Source: Telopea speciosissima
Taxonomy: Eukaryota; Streptophyta; Magnoliopsida; Proteales; Proteaceae
Reading direction: 5' to 3'
Length of the DNA stretch: 64,000 bases
Assembly: GCF_018873765.1 (NCBI RefSeq)
Contig: NC_057918.1
Coordinates: forward strand, 64,854,871-64,918,870
Positions within the stretch are counted from its first letter, which is position 1, and each line of letters begins with the position of its first letter. Positions 21,475 to 33,005 of this stretch are shown here, one piece after another. A program made the translations under genes and the position numbers. Under the pieces are notes generated by a model. It was not told where the DNA came from, made no database searches, and was given only the letters and a program-made list of their open reading frames with translations.

Positions 21475-21873
21475 ATTTCTGGGATTGAGATTAATAGAAG
21501 TTGTTTGGCTTCAAAATTCTGATCTTATGGCTTTCGGCACCCCGTATGTGTTAGATCTGATCGAATTTGATGTGTTTTCAGTTGTTTTTTTATTGGAGTT
21601 AAGCTTTGATGGCTCATAAGATCTAGATCCCATGGCTTATAATAGCTATACTTCCTCAACCCCTCAATCGCACCTCTGGTGGAATGTGAGTTTTCTGCAT
21701 GCATGCCTTTGTTAAGCTTTTCGAATAACTATCTGTTCATCATGTTTGGATTTTCTTACCTCTCATGGCTTCTTTTCACGACGCATTGTCCAGCATTTTT
21801 TAACCTATCATTTCTATTTTAGACCCTTTGTTGATTTGATTGTTCAATTGTAAGCTAATAAAGGAAAGTGATT

Positions 21874-22007
21874 CTGTTGTTCATAGCTATCTTTTTCCTC
21901 ACAATTCATTCACTGAACATGCTTGTCTAGGAAGTTCATGCTGTTGTTCGTAGCTATCGTTTTCCTCACAGTTCATTCACTGAACATGCTTGCCTAGGAA
22001 GTTCATG
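21874..22007. repeat. 67-bp tandem duplication
   Basis: Two adjacent 67-base copies, starting CTGTTGTTC and ending GGAAGTTCATG, differ at only a few positions. They lie in the presumed 5' leader intron of the ACD11-like gene. Confidence 0.9.
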
Positions 22008-22251
22008 AGTTCGGTTCCTATTCATACCGCGGTGTGGGCTCGAAGTCCATCTTCAACTTCTTTCTGTCTAACCCCCTAACTACTCACCTGCTTCCTTACC
22101 AAAATCATTAAAAGAAAAGGGAAAGAAAAAAGAACCATGTACCCAAGTATTTGTTTCCTTTGTATTTGCTCAATGTTTTGTGGGAACAGAATCTTTTTAT
22201 GGAATATTAAATTTAATTTGCTGTTTTCCATTAAGTGCAGAAATTTTAAGA

Positions 22252-25200
22252 ATGGAGGGGACTGTGTTCACCCCCTCTTTGGAAGGAATGAAACATGTGA
22301 AGTCTGAAGACGGGGAACTGCTGACCAAGCCTTTCTTGGATGTGTGCAAGTTCATATTGCCAGTAATAGGTACAATCTTCTGATTGTCAGTTGAGACTTG
22401 ATTGTTTGTTACTTCACTGTGCTTTTTAGGTAACCTTAAATTTCTGATGGTAATAACTTGAGGAAAATGTATCTTATTTTAAGGCTAGTGGACTTTTATA
22501 TTAGGCTACATATTATTTTCTCATGCTTGGCGTAGAATATTTAAAACTTAAATTGCAATTCAAATCTATTTTGAGTGTCATTTCATAATTCTTAATACAG
22601 GAATATTGTTTTCTATCATTTGGTTAATATTTTACTAGATTGTAAACGTATGTTCCGATACCACAGTTAAATATTAAGTGAAGAAACAGATATAGAAAAG
22701 CAGTATGCCATGTTAAAAAATATATATTAGATGGAAATGGAACTTTTATATGGAGAAATAATGGAGTTTGAAGTATGGATGAAAACAGATAAATTGAAGA
22801 AAGAGGGTTCAGATCTAATGAAATTTGAAGTGAAGGGTTTCTTAGGGGTTTCCCAGTGACTGGTTAGGAGTAAATTGAACTCTCTGTCAATCTTGATGGT
22901 GCATCCAGATTGATATGGTTGTTTTAGTGGTGACAGTTTGATTCTTCATTCAAGATTCAATTGGTCAGGGTTTGGAGGCTGTATAATGATTGGTGGGGTT
23001 AGATTGTGCACTCTTTTGATGAATCAAAAGTTGGAAAGCCTTTGATTTTCTTTTTTACTTCTACAATTTTGAGTTTTTTGAGCCGGTCATGTACAGACCT
23101 CCCCCCCCCCCCCCCCCTCCTTCCTTTCTGGTGGCTTTTTTTTTTTGGGTGAACGAAAGATAAATTAAGAAATAAGAGCAGGATAAAACACCAAAGCCAA
23201 AAAAGCAAGCCTAAGGGGGGTGGGGGGAATGCAAACAAAAGACCAAAGCAACTAGCAAAAGGATAGTACATCAAAATTTAGGGGGAAAGACAATATACCA
23301 AAGGATGATACATCAAAATCAAGGAGGAAACAACAATGAAAAGGATTATACATCAAGAAGCCGGGGGAGGGGGGGAAAGAGAGGAAGGTCCCAACATGTG
23401 GCCAGATGCCTATTTTTTAAATTATCTAGGCTTGCAAAACGAATGGGGAGAAGTCTATTTTTTATCTCAAAAGTAATGGCTTACTAGATCTGCTCTATAG
23501 TACACGACGAGGAAGTCCATCTTCTTTTATTTCTTTCCCAATTTTTGTCAGATCTTGTGTATCAGGTATGTTTCTAGACATGAAACAAAAGCACTAGAGA
23601 AGAAATAGACGAAAAACTAGAAGTTTCTTACAACCCTCTATATGGAATCATATGACCGGTTATGATGTATGTTGCGGAATGTTAGGCAATTAAGATCATA
23701 TAGATAAACTCAATGTAGAAGAGATGAGGATGTTGAGATGGATGACTGGCAAAACTAGGAAGGATAAAGTAAGGAATTATCATATTACAACTGATTTGGG
23801 AGTAGCTCCAATACATGATATGCTAGGAGAAAGTTATTTGAGGTGGCATGAGCATGTTCAACGGAGGCCTTTGGATGCTCCAATACAGAGGAGTGATTTG
23901 ATTCAGATTGAAGGATCTAAAAGAGCCAGAGGCAGACCTAAAGTGACCCTAATAGAGCTGATTGGAGGGCAAGGATCCATGTAGCCGACTCCATTGAGTT
24001 GGGATAAGGGTAAGTTGTCGTTGTTGTTGTGCAAATGCCTAAATCCTATTACAATAATATCCCCTGCTGGAAATCACAACCAAGACCCAAAACTACCCTT
24101 AATTACAAGAGTTCTACAAGTGATGCCGCCAAAACTGTGGAACATAGGAGTTTGTCGCTAGGTATTTGACCAAATATGATAATCCAGTTCCGATAGAACC
24201 TATCATTAAAATACCCTTAGACTGCTACCTAAAGTAAAGTAATCTTTGAAATAATTTCCTATAATGAATAAATCAAAAGGTATTTTAAACCCGCAAATAC
24301 TAACTATAGACCTTATGGTTTGAAATAGAATAACACACCAAATAGGTCCCAACCCAAAAAATCCCCCACCCCCCACCCCATACATGATACATTGCCACTT
24401 GTATTCCCATTGGCAGATCATCTAGTTTTTATTGGTTTTATGCAGACATTGTTGCCTTGAGTTGATGAGTCTAACCATTCTTGCTGCTCCAGATTTAAAT
24501 GCTCTGGTATAATGATATGTGCACTTAATAAATAAATAAAATCTATCAATAAATTGCAAACCACTTTTGAAATGCTGCTGTGAAAACAGTGTCATTTCTC
24601 TATTGCTAAGGTACAAATTTCTTCTCTATTAAATATTTAAATTGCAGATCAAAAAAGTGTTGAAGGAACCTTTACATTCTTGAATATTGTAGAGATATAC
24701 TTTGTTTTAAATGTTATTTTATTTTATTATTTTTTTTGGGGGGGTGGGGAGGGAGGAGTTCCACAATTTCATTGTAGAATGTCAGTTTAATTGTGTGGAA
24801 TTACAATGGCATATTATGGAGGATATAACTAAGTTCTTGTTGAATAATGATTTGTAAACTGAAGACTGATTAATTATTTACAATGCCAGAGAAATTTGGA
24901 GCCGCTATGCTGCTCGTAAAATCTGATATTGGTGGTAATATTTCGGTATGAAACTGTTCTCATTCATTTTCTTGAGTGGTGTTCTTTTTTATATGTTTCA
25001 GTATCCATCATTTGCTGGTGGTTTACTTCAATTGCTATTTCAATATGGTGTTTAAGCTTGTACTTGGATATTGATGCAGTTGTTACCTGATGTAAATAAC
25101 AAATACTTATAATTTACTTGAGTCCGTAAACTACCTTCTTTGACTTGAGGCGGCCACATCAAGTGTGAACGGTGCTGATGACGATGGGGGAGCCGACAGT

Positions 25201-28200
25201 TGATAGGCTACTGCATTCACCTCTAAACTTCTGGTTGGGAACGCCTTTTGTGTTCCATTAGTTCTAGGTATTGATTTCCCAACCCTGGGTATTTGATCGG
25301 CATAAATTGCATCCTCTATTTGATGTCCAGCCTCGAGTACCTCGAATGTCAGGGCGAGAGGGATCTCCATATGGTCTTTATTGACCTAGAAAAATCCTAC
25401 GATAGAGTCTCTAGAGAGTTAATCTGGAATATACTAGAGAAGAAAAGTGTCATGTAAATATGTGAACATAATTAAAGATATATATGATGGTGTGGTGACT
25501 AGCGTCAAGACTATACAGTGGGGGGGGGGGGGTCAAGGCAACGAATTCCCAATACAATTGAGTTATATCAAGGACCAGCCTTAAGCCCTTATTTGTTTGT
25601 GCTTATCATTGATGACTTAACCAGAGACATAAAAGAGGAGGTTCCTTGGTGTATGCTTTTTACGGATGATATAGTTTTGGTGGATGAGACAAAAGCAGAG
25701 ATTAACGCCGAGTTAGAACTATGGAGATCAACCTTGGAATCAAAAGGTCTGAAGATAAGTAGAACTAAGATGGTATATATGGTGTGTAACCTTTAGCCAC
25801 TCTAGGACGGATAATGAGATGGTGAATATTGATGAGAGGGAGATTCCACAAAGTGATTATTTTAGATATCTAGGCTCACTCGTAAATAAAGAAGGTGACA
25901 TAGAAGATGATGTTGCCCAAAGGATTAAAATAGGGTGGATGAAGTGGAGAGTTGCGTCCGGAGTGTTGTGTGATCAATGTGTTCTTTTAAATCTTGAAGG
26001 AAAAATTTATAGGATGGAAATTCGACCTGGTATGATGTATGGTGCGGAATGGTGGGCAGTAAAGAAGTGTCATATAAATAAACTATGTGTAGCAGAGACA
26101 AGGATGTTGAGATGGATGTTTGGGAAAACTAGGAAGGATAAAGTAAGGAATGGCCATATTAGAACTAGGTTGGGAGTAGCTCCGTTTCATGATAAGCTTA
26201 GAGAGTCGTTTGAGGTGGCATGGTCATATCCAACGGAGGCCCTGGGATACCCCATTACAGAGGAGTGATTTGATTCAAATTAAACAACAACAAACTCATC
26301 CTTATCCCAACTTAATGGGGTTGGCTACATGGATCCAAACAAAACAAAGTAGGTAAAATTGCGGTCTAAACAAACAAAGGAGAATGAAGAGAAGGGAAAA
26401 GAGGAATGTGAAATGAGGAAAAAAAAAAAAAAAAGGATGGGAAATAAAAGAAAAATGAAAATGAGAGATAAAAGGGAAGAGGCACAACCTAGCAAGTCAG
26501 GAGAATCAGATTGAGGGAACTAAAAGTGTTAGGGGCAGGCCTAAATTAACCATAGGAAAAGTGGTGAGAAAGACATGCTTAGCTTAGGCCTCATTTCATG
26601 TATGACTTCGAAAATAGTTGATTGAAGAGCAAGGATCCATATGTCCGACCCCATTTAGTTGGGATAAGGCTATGTTATTGTTGTTGTTGTTGCATGACTG
26701 GAACCTCCCCCCCAGGGTGGGCATCCTTACCATTGTTACTGGAAATTAGTGTTCCCACAACCAAAGAAAGGATTCCATGTAGCATTACTGGTAAAAACCT
26801 CATCATGTTAGCTTTTGCAACTGTAAGGCTTCTCTTCTTTTGCAAGTATTAAGGCAAGCTCATGGTAGGATCGGAGCTTTCAGTTTTCACATGTGTGCAT
26901 GCATGTACAGCCTTTGGGGGGGAGGGGGAGAACAGGGGTCTGGAACGAGAATTTTCTCTTTTCGAGGGTCTGAAGTTGTGCCTTGTATGGTTGGTTTTTT
27001 CCAGTGGACCATCCACCTTGTTCTAAACAGTTGTGATAAATATGTGATGATGATAATGATGAAGAAGTTGGGACAACATTTAAATCAGTATAATTATGAA
27101 GTTGTGCCAGACATGGGGTGAGTAGTTGCCACTGCAATCGTAATAAAGCATGTACCTGTTTGGTTCTGCCCCTTATCCTAATGCTGCCAAAGCTTAGGTA
27201 GTATTTAGTTTTTCCTATGACAGCTTGTATGGATGAGTCCATGGGGATGTTCTGAAATATCGCTGCTTGGTTGGGTAACCTAACCATTTTTTTATGTACT
27301 GGTCTCCCAAAAAAAAAAAAAAGGATGAAACGGGAAGAACTAATTTGTTATGAATAAATTATGACATCTGTACCTTTGTGGAGTGGTGATTTTGAGGAAG
27401 GGGGAGGAAGAAGCAGAAGTGATTTTCTTATTTTTTCTCTCATTCTTTGACTTTTAGAGGCTAAACTTGTAGGCTTTAAAACCAGCTTTTTTACAGTTAG
27501 GATGAATCTACTGTTGTTTTCCCCATGTTGGCCAGTCTCTAGTCTGGTCTGACAAAATAAATGTCTCACTCTTCAGGCGCCTAACAGGTTACGTACCACA
27601 TTTCTGGTCTGCTACCTTTAAATAACTTAATCTTTTGCTCAGGACATGTGTAACCAACTTGTTTCTTGGGCTTTAATTACCAAGTTGGATTCGGAATGAC
27701 CTTCTTCTCCCCCCCCCCCCCTCTTTCTAAACTTGAATTTTTTGAATGTTCTGCAGATTTTCATTTCCTTAATTAGAAAACACTTCATGTGACCAGCTTC
27801 TTTGTATCTGTTTTTGTGATTGGAGTGAGGATCAATGGATGAAATATGTGGCTTTGGATAAGAGTGGTCCTGACTAATCCTAATCCGATTCAGGATGGAT
27901 CAGATCCTTTCGGTGAATCAACCAATCCGAGAGTTGGATTGGCCTTACCTGGTTCCAATCCGGGTCAGATGATCCTTAAAATGTTGGTTGGGAGCTTTTT
28001 TGTTTCATTATCGAACTATTCTAACATCCTTGATTATATAAATTTTTACAGTTACTTCAAAAGAATGTTCCCTGTTTATTTGTCTTCCAGAGGTTGGAGG
28101 CTAAATACTTATCCAATCCTACGGAATTCAATCACTTATACAGTATGGTACGGGCTGAGATACAAGCTAAAACAGCAAAAGGTTCATCCAGCTGTACCAA

Positions 28201-30107
28201 TGGTCTTCTATGGTTGACAAGGTATGGAGCATTCATTATCTGTTAACACCGCATGGGCTTGTCTGTCTCAAATATCTATCTTTTTATGCATCCACTATGT
28301 ATTACCTATGCATTTGCACAGGTACGCACTTGTGTGTGTGCGTGTAGGCTTTATTTCTACGTGAAAATGGTGACAGCCATTGTATGTATAAATTAATGCT
28401 TTTGGTTGATGACTTATTCAGGGCAATGGATTTCTTGGTTGAACTGTTCCGCAACTTATTGGAGCATCCAGATTGGGCCATGTCTCAAGCTTGCACTGAT
28501 TCTTACAACAAAACCCTGAAGAAATGGCATGGTTGGCTTGCCAGTTCAAGTTTCACGGTACCTCTCAACTTTATGAAACTAAATTCCCTGTTATCTATTA
28601 AAGATACAGAACATACTTATACCATTTTCCTGCTTTAGAAAGTGAGATCTCTAGAGCCTTCAATAACATGCTGACCTTTTCTTCTTGGCTCTAAAACTGT
28701 TTTGTGTGATAAGTACTATGGCCTGCATATTGGTCACTGTAAATCCGCCATCATCTACAAGAAGGCTTTTCTTGAAGCCCTTTCTGCCTTCTTTGTTTTC
28801 TCTACTACAGTGGCATTAAGGGTTCAAGCTTGTTCCAAAAAAGGCCAAGCCTGCCCAAAAATATCGGGCTTGTGCTGGCTTTTCAGCCTGCGGTCTAGGC
28901 TAGAGTTGGGAAATCCTAGAACCCAAAATACAACCTTCTGCTTGTGTAATATTTCCTTTTTATCTCTCTTTTTTTTTAAATTTTATTCCAACAAATAGGA
29001 CTCAAGAGAAGGAGCAATTGTCTGAATGTTGTTTATCCATACCTTGGTATAATTACTCTCTAGATTCACTTCTCATGAATTTCTAATAAAAATGGCGATA
29101 CTGGTATTATGTTACTCTGTTTCAGCTTTTGGTTATTGAATCGCAGGTTGCCATGAAACTGGCTCCAGATAGAAAGAAGTTCATGGATGTGATTGGGGGT
29201 GGAGGTGATCTCAATGCTGACATTGAGAAATTCTGTTCAACTTTCGCTCCACTTCTTGAGGAGAATCACAAGTTCTTGGTAAGATATTCAATTTTATGGA
29301 CTTTCTCTAATTTCTCCAGAAATTAATCTATTGGTTGAATCCTGCATATTACAGTGTGCTCCTTAAATCGAAGACTGCACTTGTTTTGTCTAATATTTCC
29401 CCTTGAATTGAATCTGTCAAAAGATAGGAGACGTAAATTTGATATGGAGAAGAGAATTGGAGGGAAATTATTACTTTTCCAGATCTGAATTTTCTCAATT
29501 TAACACTATTTTTCAAAACCTATATTGATATTATAGTAGCCAGACATAGATAAATACAAATCAACTAAACTCAACTGAACTAATGGGTAAGTTTCTCGGC
29601 TTCATCTTCTAAAATTCCATAAGGCTCAGCTTCCCAAAGAACAAAAGGTGGATCCAACTGGATGAGGCAATTTGGAATCTTTACCACACAAACCACAAAA
29701 AGCACAGATCAACCCCCCTCCCCCAGCGTTAAACAAATTTGCACTAAGCTTTATTGCAGCTAAATGGGGTCAGCTATGTCGATCATGTTTTTCAAAGCCA
29801 GAGGGATAAAGCATCCGAGGAGAAGGTATGCCAACAAAGACGGGATTTAGTGGGATATGGATGAGGGAAAGTGAGTCAGAATAGCTTAATTTGCTGGATT
29901 GAAAGGGAAAACACAGAGTCTGAAAATAAGTGAAGCAGTTGCAATAGTTATTATTGAGTCGGAATGAACATCTGTGAAGGAAAATATTTACTAAAATTCC
30001 AATTAGTTGTTAACAATTTGAATTTCCCAATATGATTTATTCATTTTCTTAATCCTTTTGTTTGGCTGCAGGATAGTGTTGGTATGGACGACCTGAAAGC
30101 TTCCTAA
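22252..30107 (+). CDS. ACD11: ACD11-like glycolipid/sphingolipid transfer protein
   Basis: Six coding exons are 22252-22369, 24890-24945, 28091-28221, 28422-28557, 29147-29278 and 30072-30107. All have GT-AG borders and compatible phases, and give 202 residues, near the length of Arabidopsis ACD11. The protein is one GLTP fold. Key pieces are [10 protein letters not shown] (Asp at 52), [20 protein letters not shown] (Arg at 102), KTLKKWHGW (His at 138), [12 protein letters not shown] and a short VGMDDLKAS end. The Asp, Arg and His fit the lipid-headgroup residues of the fold. ACD11 moves ceramide-1-phosphate between membranes in the cytosol, and its loss triggers cell death in Arabidopsis. 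The start ATG follows an acceptor at 22240 by 11 bases and begins [14 protein letters not shown]. Introns 1 (2.5 kb) and 2 (3.1 kb) hold RTE LINE debris. The reading frame is intact, so it is probably functional. Confidence 0.92.
23630..24036 (+). mobile_element. RTE-clade LINE 3' fragment in ACD11 intron 1
   Basis: Open at 23724-23984 with [25 protein letters not shown], and RARGRPK, the C-terminal end typical of plant RTE LINEs. The 3' tail is the conserved GGATCCATGTAGCCGAC, TTGGGATAAGG and a GTTGTTGTTGTTG end. Confidence 0.85.
25131..25330 (-). pseudogene. Unrecognised open frame beside the RTE fragment
   Basis: A minus-strand open frame covers 25131-25370, with [20 protein letters not shown]. 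It resembles a decayed retroelement gag region in composition, but I cannot name it. No exon role in the surrounding gene is supported. Confidence 0.25.
25330..26280 (+). pseudogene. RTE-clade LINE RT fragment in ACD11 intron 2
   Basis: RT pieces run in order: [15 protein letters not shown] near 25365-25410, [16 protein letters not shown] at about 25575, and the catalytic region [15 protein letters not shown] near 25650-25690. Then [20 protein letters not shown] and [16 protein letters not shown] at 25819-26268. Stops and frameshifts between pieces make it dead. It ends abruptly at about 26280 and is joined to an inverted copy of the RTE tail. Confidence 0.87.
26284..26340 (-). mobile_element. 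RTE/SINE tail, inverted
   Basis: On the plus strand it reads CAACAACAAACTCATCC, then CTTATCCCAACTTAATGGGG, then GGCTACATGGATCC: the RTE 3' tail on the minus strand. Confidence 0.75.
26515..26696 (+). mobile_element. RTE LINE 3' end in ACD11 intron 2
   Basis: A short coding remnant (RGRPKLTI) is followed by the tail GGATCCATATGTCCGACCCC, TTGGGATAAGG and (TTG)n. Confidence 0.75.
29745..29795 (-). mobile_element. Decayed RTE tail in ACD11 intron 5
   Basis: CAGCTAAATGGGGTCAGCTA and the following ATGTCGATC match, with changes, the inverted RTE tail seen at 26284-26340. Confidence 0.5.
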
Positions 30108-30423
30108 ATACCAAGAGAAGTCCTCTGATAACTGGATCTAGCATTTGCCTTTTTTCCATAATTTGTATTTCCTGCAATCTTGAGATCACACTTGTAACCT
30201 TAAGACCGTAACAAGTATTTCCACCACAGTGCCTCTTTGCCCCTGTTTAGCTATAATAGTATTTTCTTCAATTATTATAGAATCTACTTTTGAGTTCATT
30301 TTTTCAATCTCATTTTACTGTAGCCGCCTTCATATGCTCTTTCTTCCTTCCTGCTACTTCTTGACGCCCGTTAAATTTTGGAGAGGGAGTGGGGGAAAAT
30401 AAATTTTATTTAAAATTATTTCT
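30108..30423. other. 3' flank of the ACD11-like gene
   Basis: Probable 3' UTR. It is AT-rich, with no further coding sequence. No clear AATAAA signal decides the poly-A site. Confidence 0.4.
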
Positions 30424-30583
30424 CTGATGATTGGCGCAACGGTTAAGTTGTGTTATTGCAACCATTAAGTTGCGGGTTCAAAACATTGAAAAACTCTCTC
30501 CCCGGAACAGGGGTTATGGCTGCATACATTTGTCCCTTTTGAACCCTATAATAGCGGGAGCCTTGTGCATTGGGACGTTCTTT
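30424..30583 (+). mobile_element. Au-type SINE, copy 2
   Basis: GATTGGCGCAACGGTTAAGT and GCGGGTTCAAAAC correspond to the A and B boxes. The end GGGAGCCTTGTGCATTGGGA matches the Au SINE end. More diverged than copy 1. Confidence 0.75.
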
Positions 30584-30814
30584 TTCGTTGATTGGCATTG
30601 AGAGACATTTGTATGGCTTGCCCCTTATGGATGAATAATAAAGGCAATCATTTTTAAAAGGAAATAAAATGGAAGTTCATTAAGTAGTGGATTAAAATAC
30701 AAAAAAAAATTGAATCCAAATTATTTGATAAACTTTGTTTGCCCCACAATTGAACACCTTTTTTCTTTCAAAAAAAGTTGCATAGGATGAAAAAGGATCA
30801 TAAGATCTTCAAAG

Positions 30815-30981
30815 GTTCCCTGTCCAGTACAGTTGTCCAATTCCTCTCATAGGGGGTCGGAAATAACGACCTAACCCTTTGTCTGAATACTGTCCGAGTG
30901 AGGTTAAGTCGTCATTTTTGTCTCCCTATGAGAGGAACTGGACAACTGTACCAGACAAGAAACCGGACATGATAAAAATTC
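30815..30981. mobile_element. Mutator-type MITE, 167 bp
   Basis: Inverted arms share ACAGTTGTCCA(A/G)TTCCTCTCATAGGG. The exact 9-bp direct repeat TCTTCAAAG lies at 30806-30814 and 30982-30990. Confidence 0.8.
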
Positions 30982-30990
30982 TCTTCAAAG

Positions 30991-31605
30991 ACATACCGTA
31001 CTAGCCTGAAACTAGTAATAAAGGGGTGTTAATCAGTTTCCCCCAAAAATGAGGTAATGTTGCTTTCATTCTATTTGACTCTTCTAACATATATGCCTTG
31101 ACCTTTTGTCCTCATTCTTTACTGAAAGGCCACAAGTGCAGCCAACCAAGCAAAGGACAATTTGACTTCTACCTGTAAGGCTGAGTGGGGTTCCGCATAA
31201 GATGGTGAAACATTTTCTTATTCCTTCAAACCAAAAAAAAAAGGGGTGGGGGGAGCGTTCATTGTGGGAAGCGCAAGGGCCATGCATGCACGGCAGCCGA
31301 TGAGAGTGTGCATTGGTATCTCGAGGGGTGGGATTTCCACCTTTCATAGGGGACGGGGTGATCATTCCTCTCTCCCTCCCCCACTATGTTTGGGTGTGGC
31401 ATGTTCCCCCCATCCCCATAGAGAACATTTCCCTTATGTTATATGGGAAGAAGAACTCTGCACAAATAGAGCCCCCTTGAAATGACCACCCAGGCCACCC
31501 CTACAAAATGAACCCCCCCCCCCCCCAATTGATGCCCATGCACGTGCATGTCCCCTCATTGGCCTGTGTTGGTATAGGGGCCATGCAACCGGGCATTGTT
31601 CTTTC
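30991..31605. other. No gene recognised
   Basis: Two C-rich runs (around 31510-31526 and 31395-31415) and CATGCATG-type sequence. It may contain another decayed repeat, but no ends could be defined. Confidence 0.3.
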
Positions 31606-32121
31606 TAGGGGTGAAACAGGGATGGGTTGGACCGGGTTTTTTAAAACCCTAGCCCAACCCTCAATCCTCTTGGCTCAACCCAAGCCCAACCCATCCTTAG
31701 GTCGGGCTGAGATTTCTCTGCCCGGGCCCAACCCTACAGGGCTCAGCCCAGCCCAGCCCGACCCTAATTGACCCTGATCGGGCCAGGCTGGGTCGGGTTG
31801 GCCCTGATCAACCTTAATTTTTGCTAAGGTCTGGTTGACTTCTCTGCTTCATGTGATTGGATATTGGTTTGTTTCATACTCAATTAACTATTAGACTTTT
31901 CTTTGGGTTAAAAAACTTAGTCCAATCTTAAAATTGTAAATATTTTAGTTCAATAGATAATTTGTAAAACATAATCTAACACATGGCCAGGCTAGGCTTA
32001 GCCCGAGACTTGAAGCCTGGCCCAGCCCGACCCTGACCCAGGGCCTAAAAATTTAAACCCTAATCTGCTCTCAGGATTGAAAAATCCAGCCCAAGTTGAC
32101 AAGGCCAAGCTTACACCCCCA
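31606..32121. mobile_element. hAT-type MITE, 516 bp
   Basis: The termini are TAGGGGTGAAAC and TTACACCCCCA. The flanks GTTCTTTC and GTTGTTCC match at 6 of 8 positions. The inside has the same CCCAACCC/GGGTTGG composition as the element at 14177-14804, so both belong to one family. Confidence 0.7.
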
Positions 32122-32570
32122 GTTGTTCCCTAAATATATATTTTCTGTCTTTAGTCAACTGACATCTCTACCTTTGAATTTCCTAACCGTTTGTTTTTTT
32201 TTTTTAATCCTTCCCGCGCTTTGCACGAACACCCGTTGGAAGCCCACCCCAAGAATAGCCCATTCATTTCCTTTGTTTTGTCCACCAATTTAGATATCCC
32301 AACAGCCAAATTAGGCCAGGTACTGGCTTTGATTAGTGAACAACGTCAACAAACAACGCGTGCCAAATTCGCTTTAAACTGGTTTTGGGGTCTTAATCTT
32401 TCCTCTTTCCCCTTCATCATCTTCTTCATTGAATTAATTATATAATTATCTTTTTTTTTTTTTGGAGTTTTCAAGTGCTTAGGCACTTCTCCTTATTAGT
32501 GAATTCTCCCTGCTCTTCTGTTTTGTCATCTCCCCCCTTCTTTGAGAAAATAATTCATAGAGATGACACT
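32122..32570. other. Upstream region of the RIC gene
   Basis: AT-rich with poly-T runs at about 32191-32203 and 32451-32463. Probable promoter and leader. No TATA box stands out. Confidence 0.35.
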
Positions 32571-33005
32571 ATGTTTGCTGAATCAAATAATGCGGAGCCG
32601 ATCAGAGAATACGGCGAATCTAACACCGTGACTTCTCAAGGTATGATTATTTATAGATTGATAATTAAAATTATAATTATGATAGTTTACTAGATAATTA
32701 GGCTTAATTTGTATTACCTATATGAGTTTTAGCTATAGCTGATTTTGTTCATAATATACCATCTGTTTTCCTCTCCAATTAGTTCTAAAATCATCAGTGT
32801 TTATTCATTGATTAGCAAATTGGGAAAATTTAAATGGATGAGAAGTTTGTTATCTTAATTAATAATCCCCTTCTCACTGTTCTTTCTTTCTTGGTTTCTT
32901 TGCTTTGGATTTCTGAGTACAGAATCGACTTCGGAACAATCAAAACCCGCTAAAAAGCTTAGTCTCCGTCCAAAAAAACAGAAAGAACATTTTCAGCCGA
33001 TCGAA
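32571..33005 (+). other. Possible in-frame N-terminal extension or 5' UTR of the RIC gene
   Basis: Exon-like 32571-32640 ends in a good donor (CTCAAG then GTATGA), and acceptor ACAG ends at 32922. Joined to 32923-33005, the frame is open into the RIC start. The added part would be basic (KPAKKLSLRPKKQK). Family members usually lack this, so a spliced 5' UTR is more likely. Confidence 0.4.
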
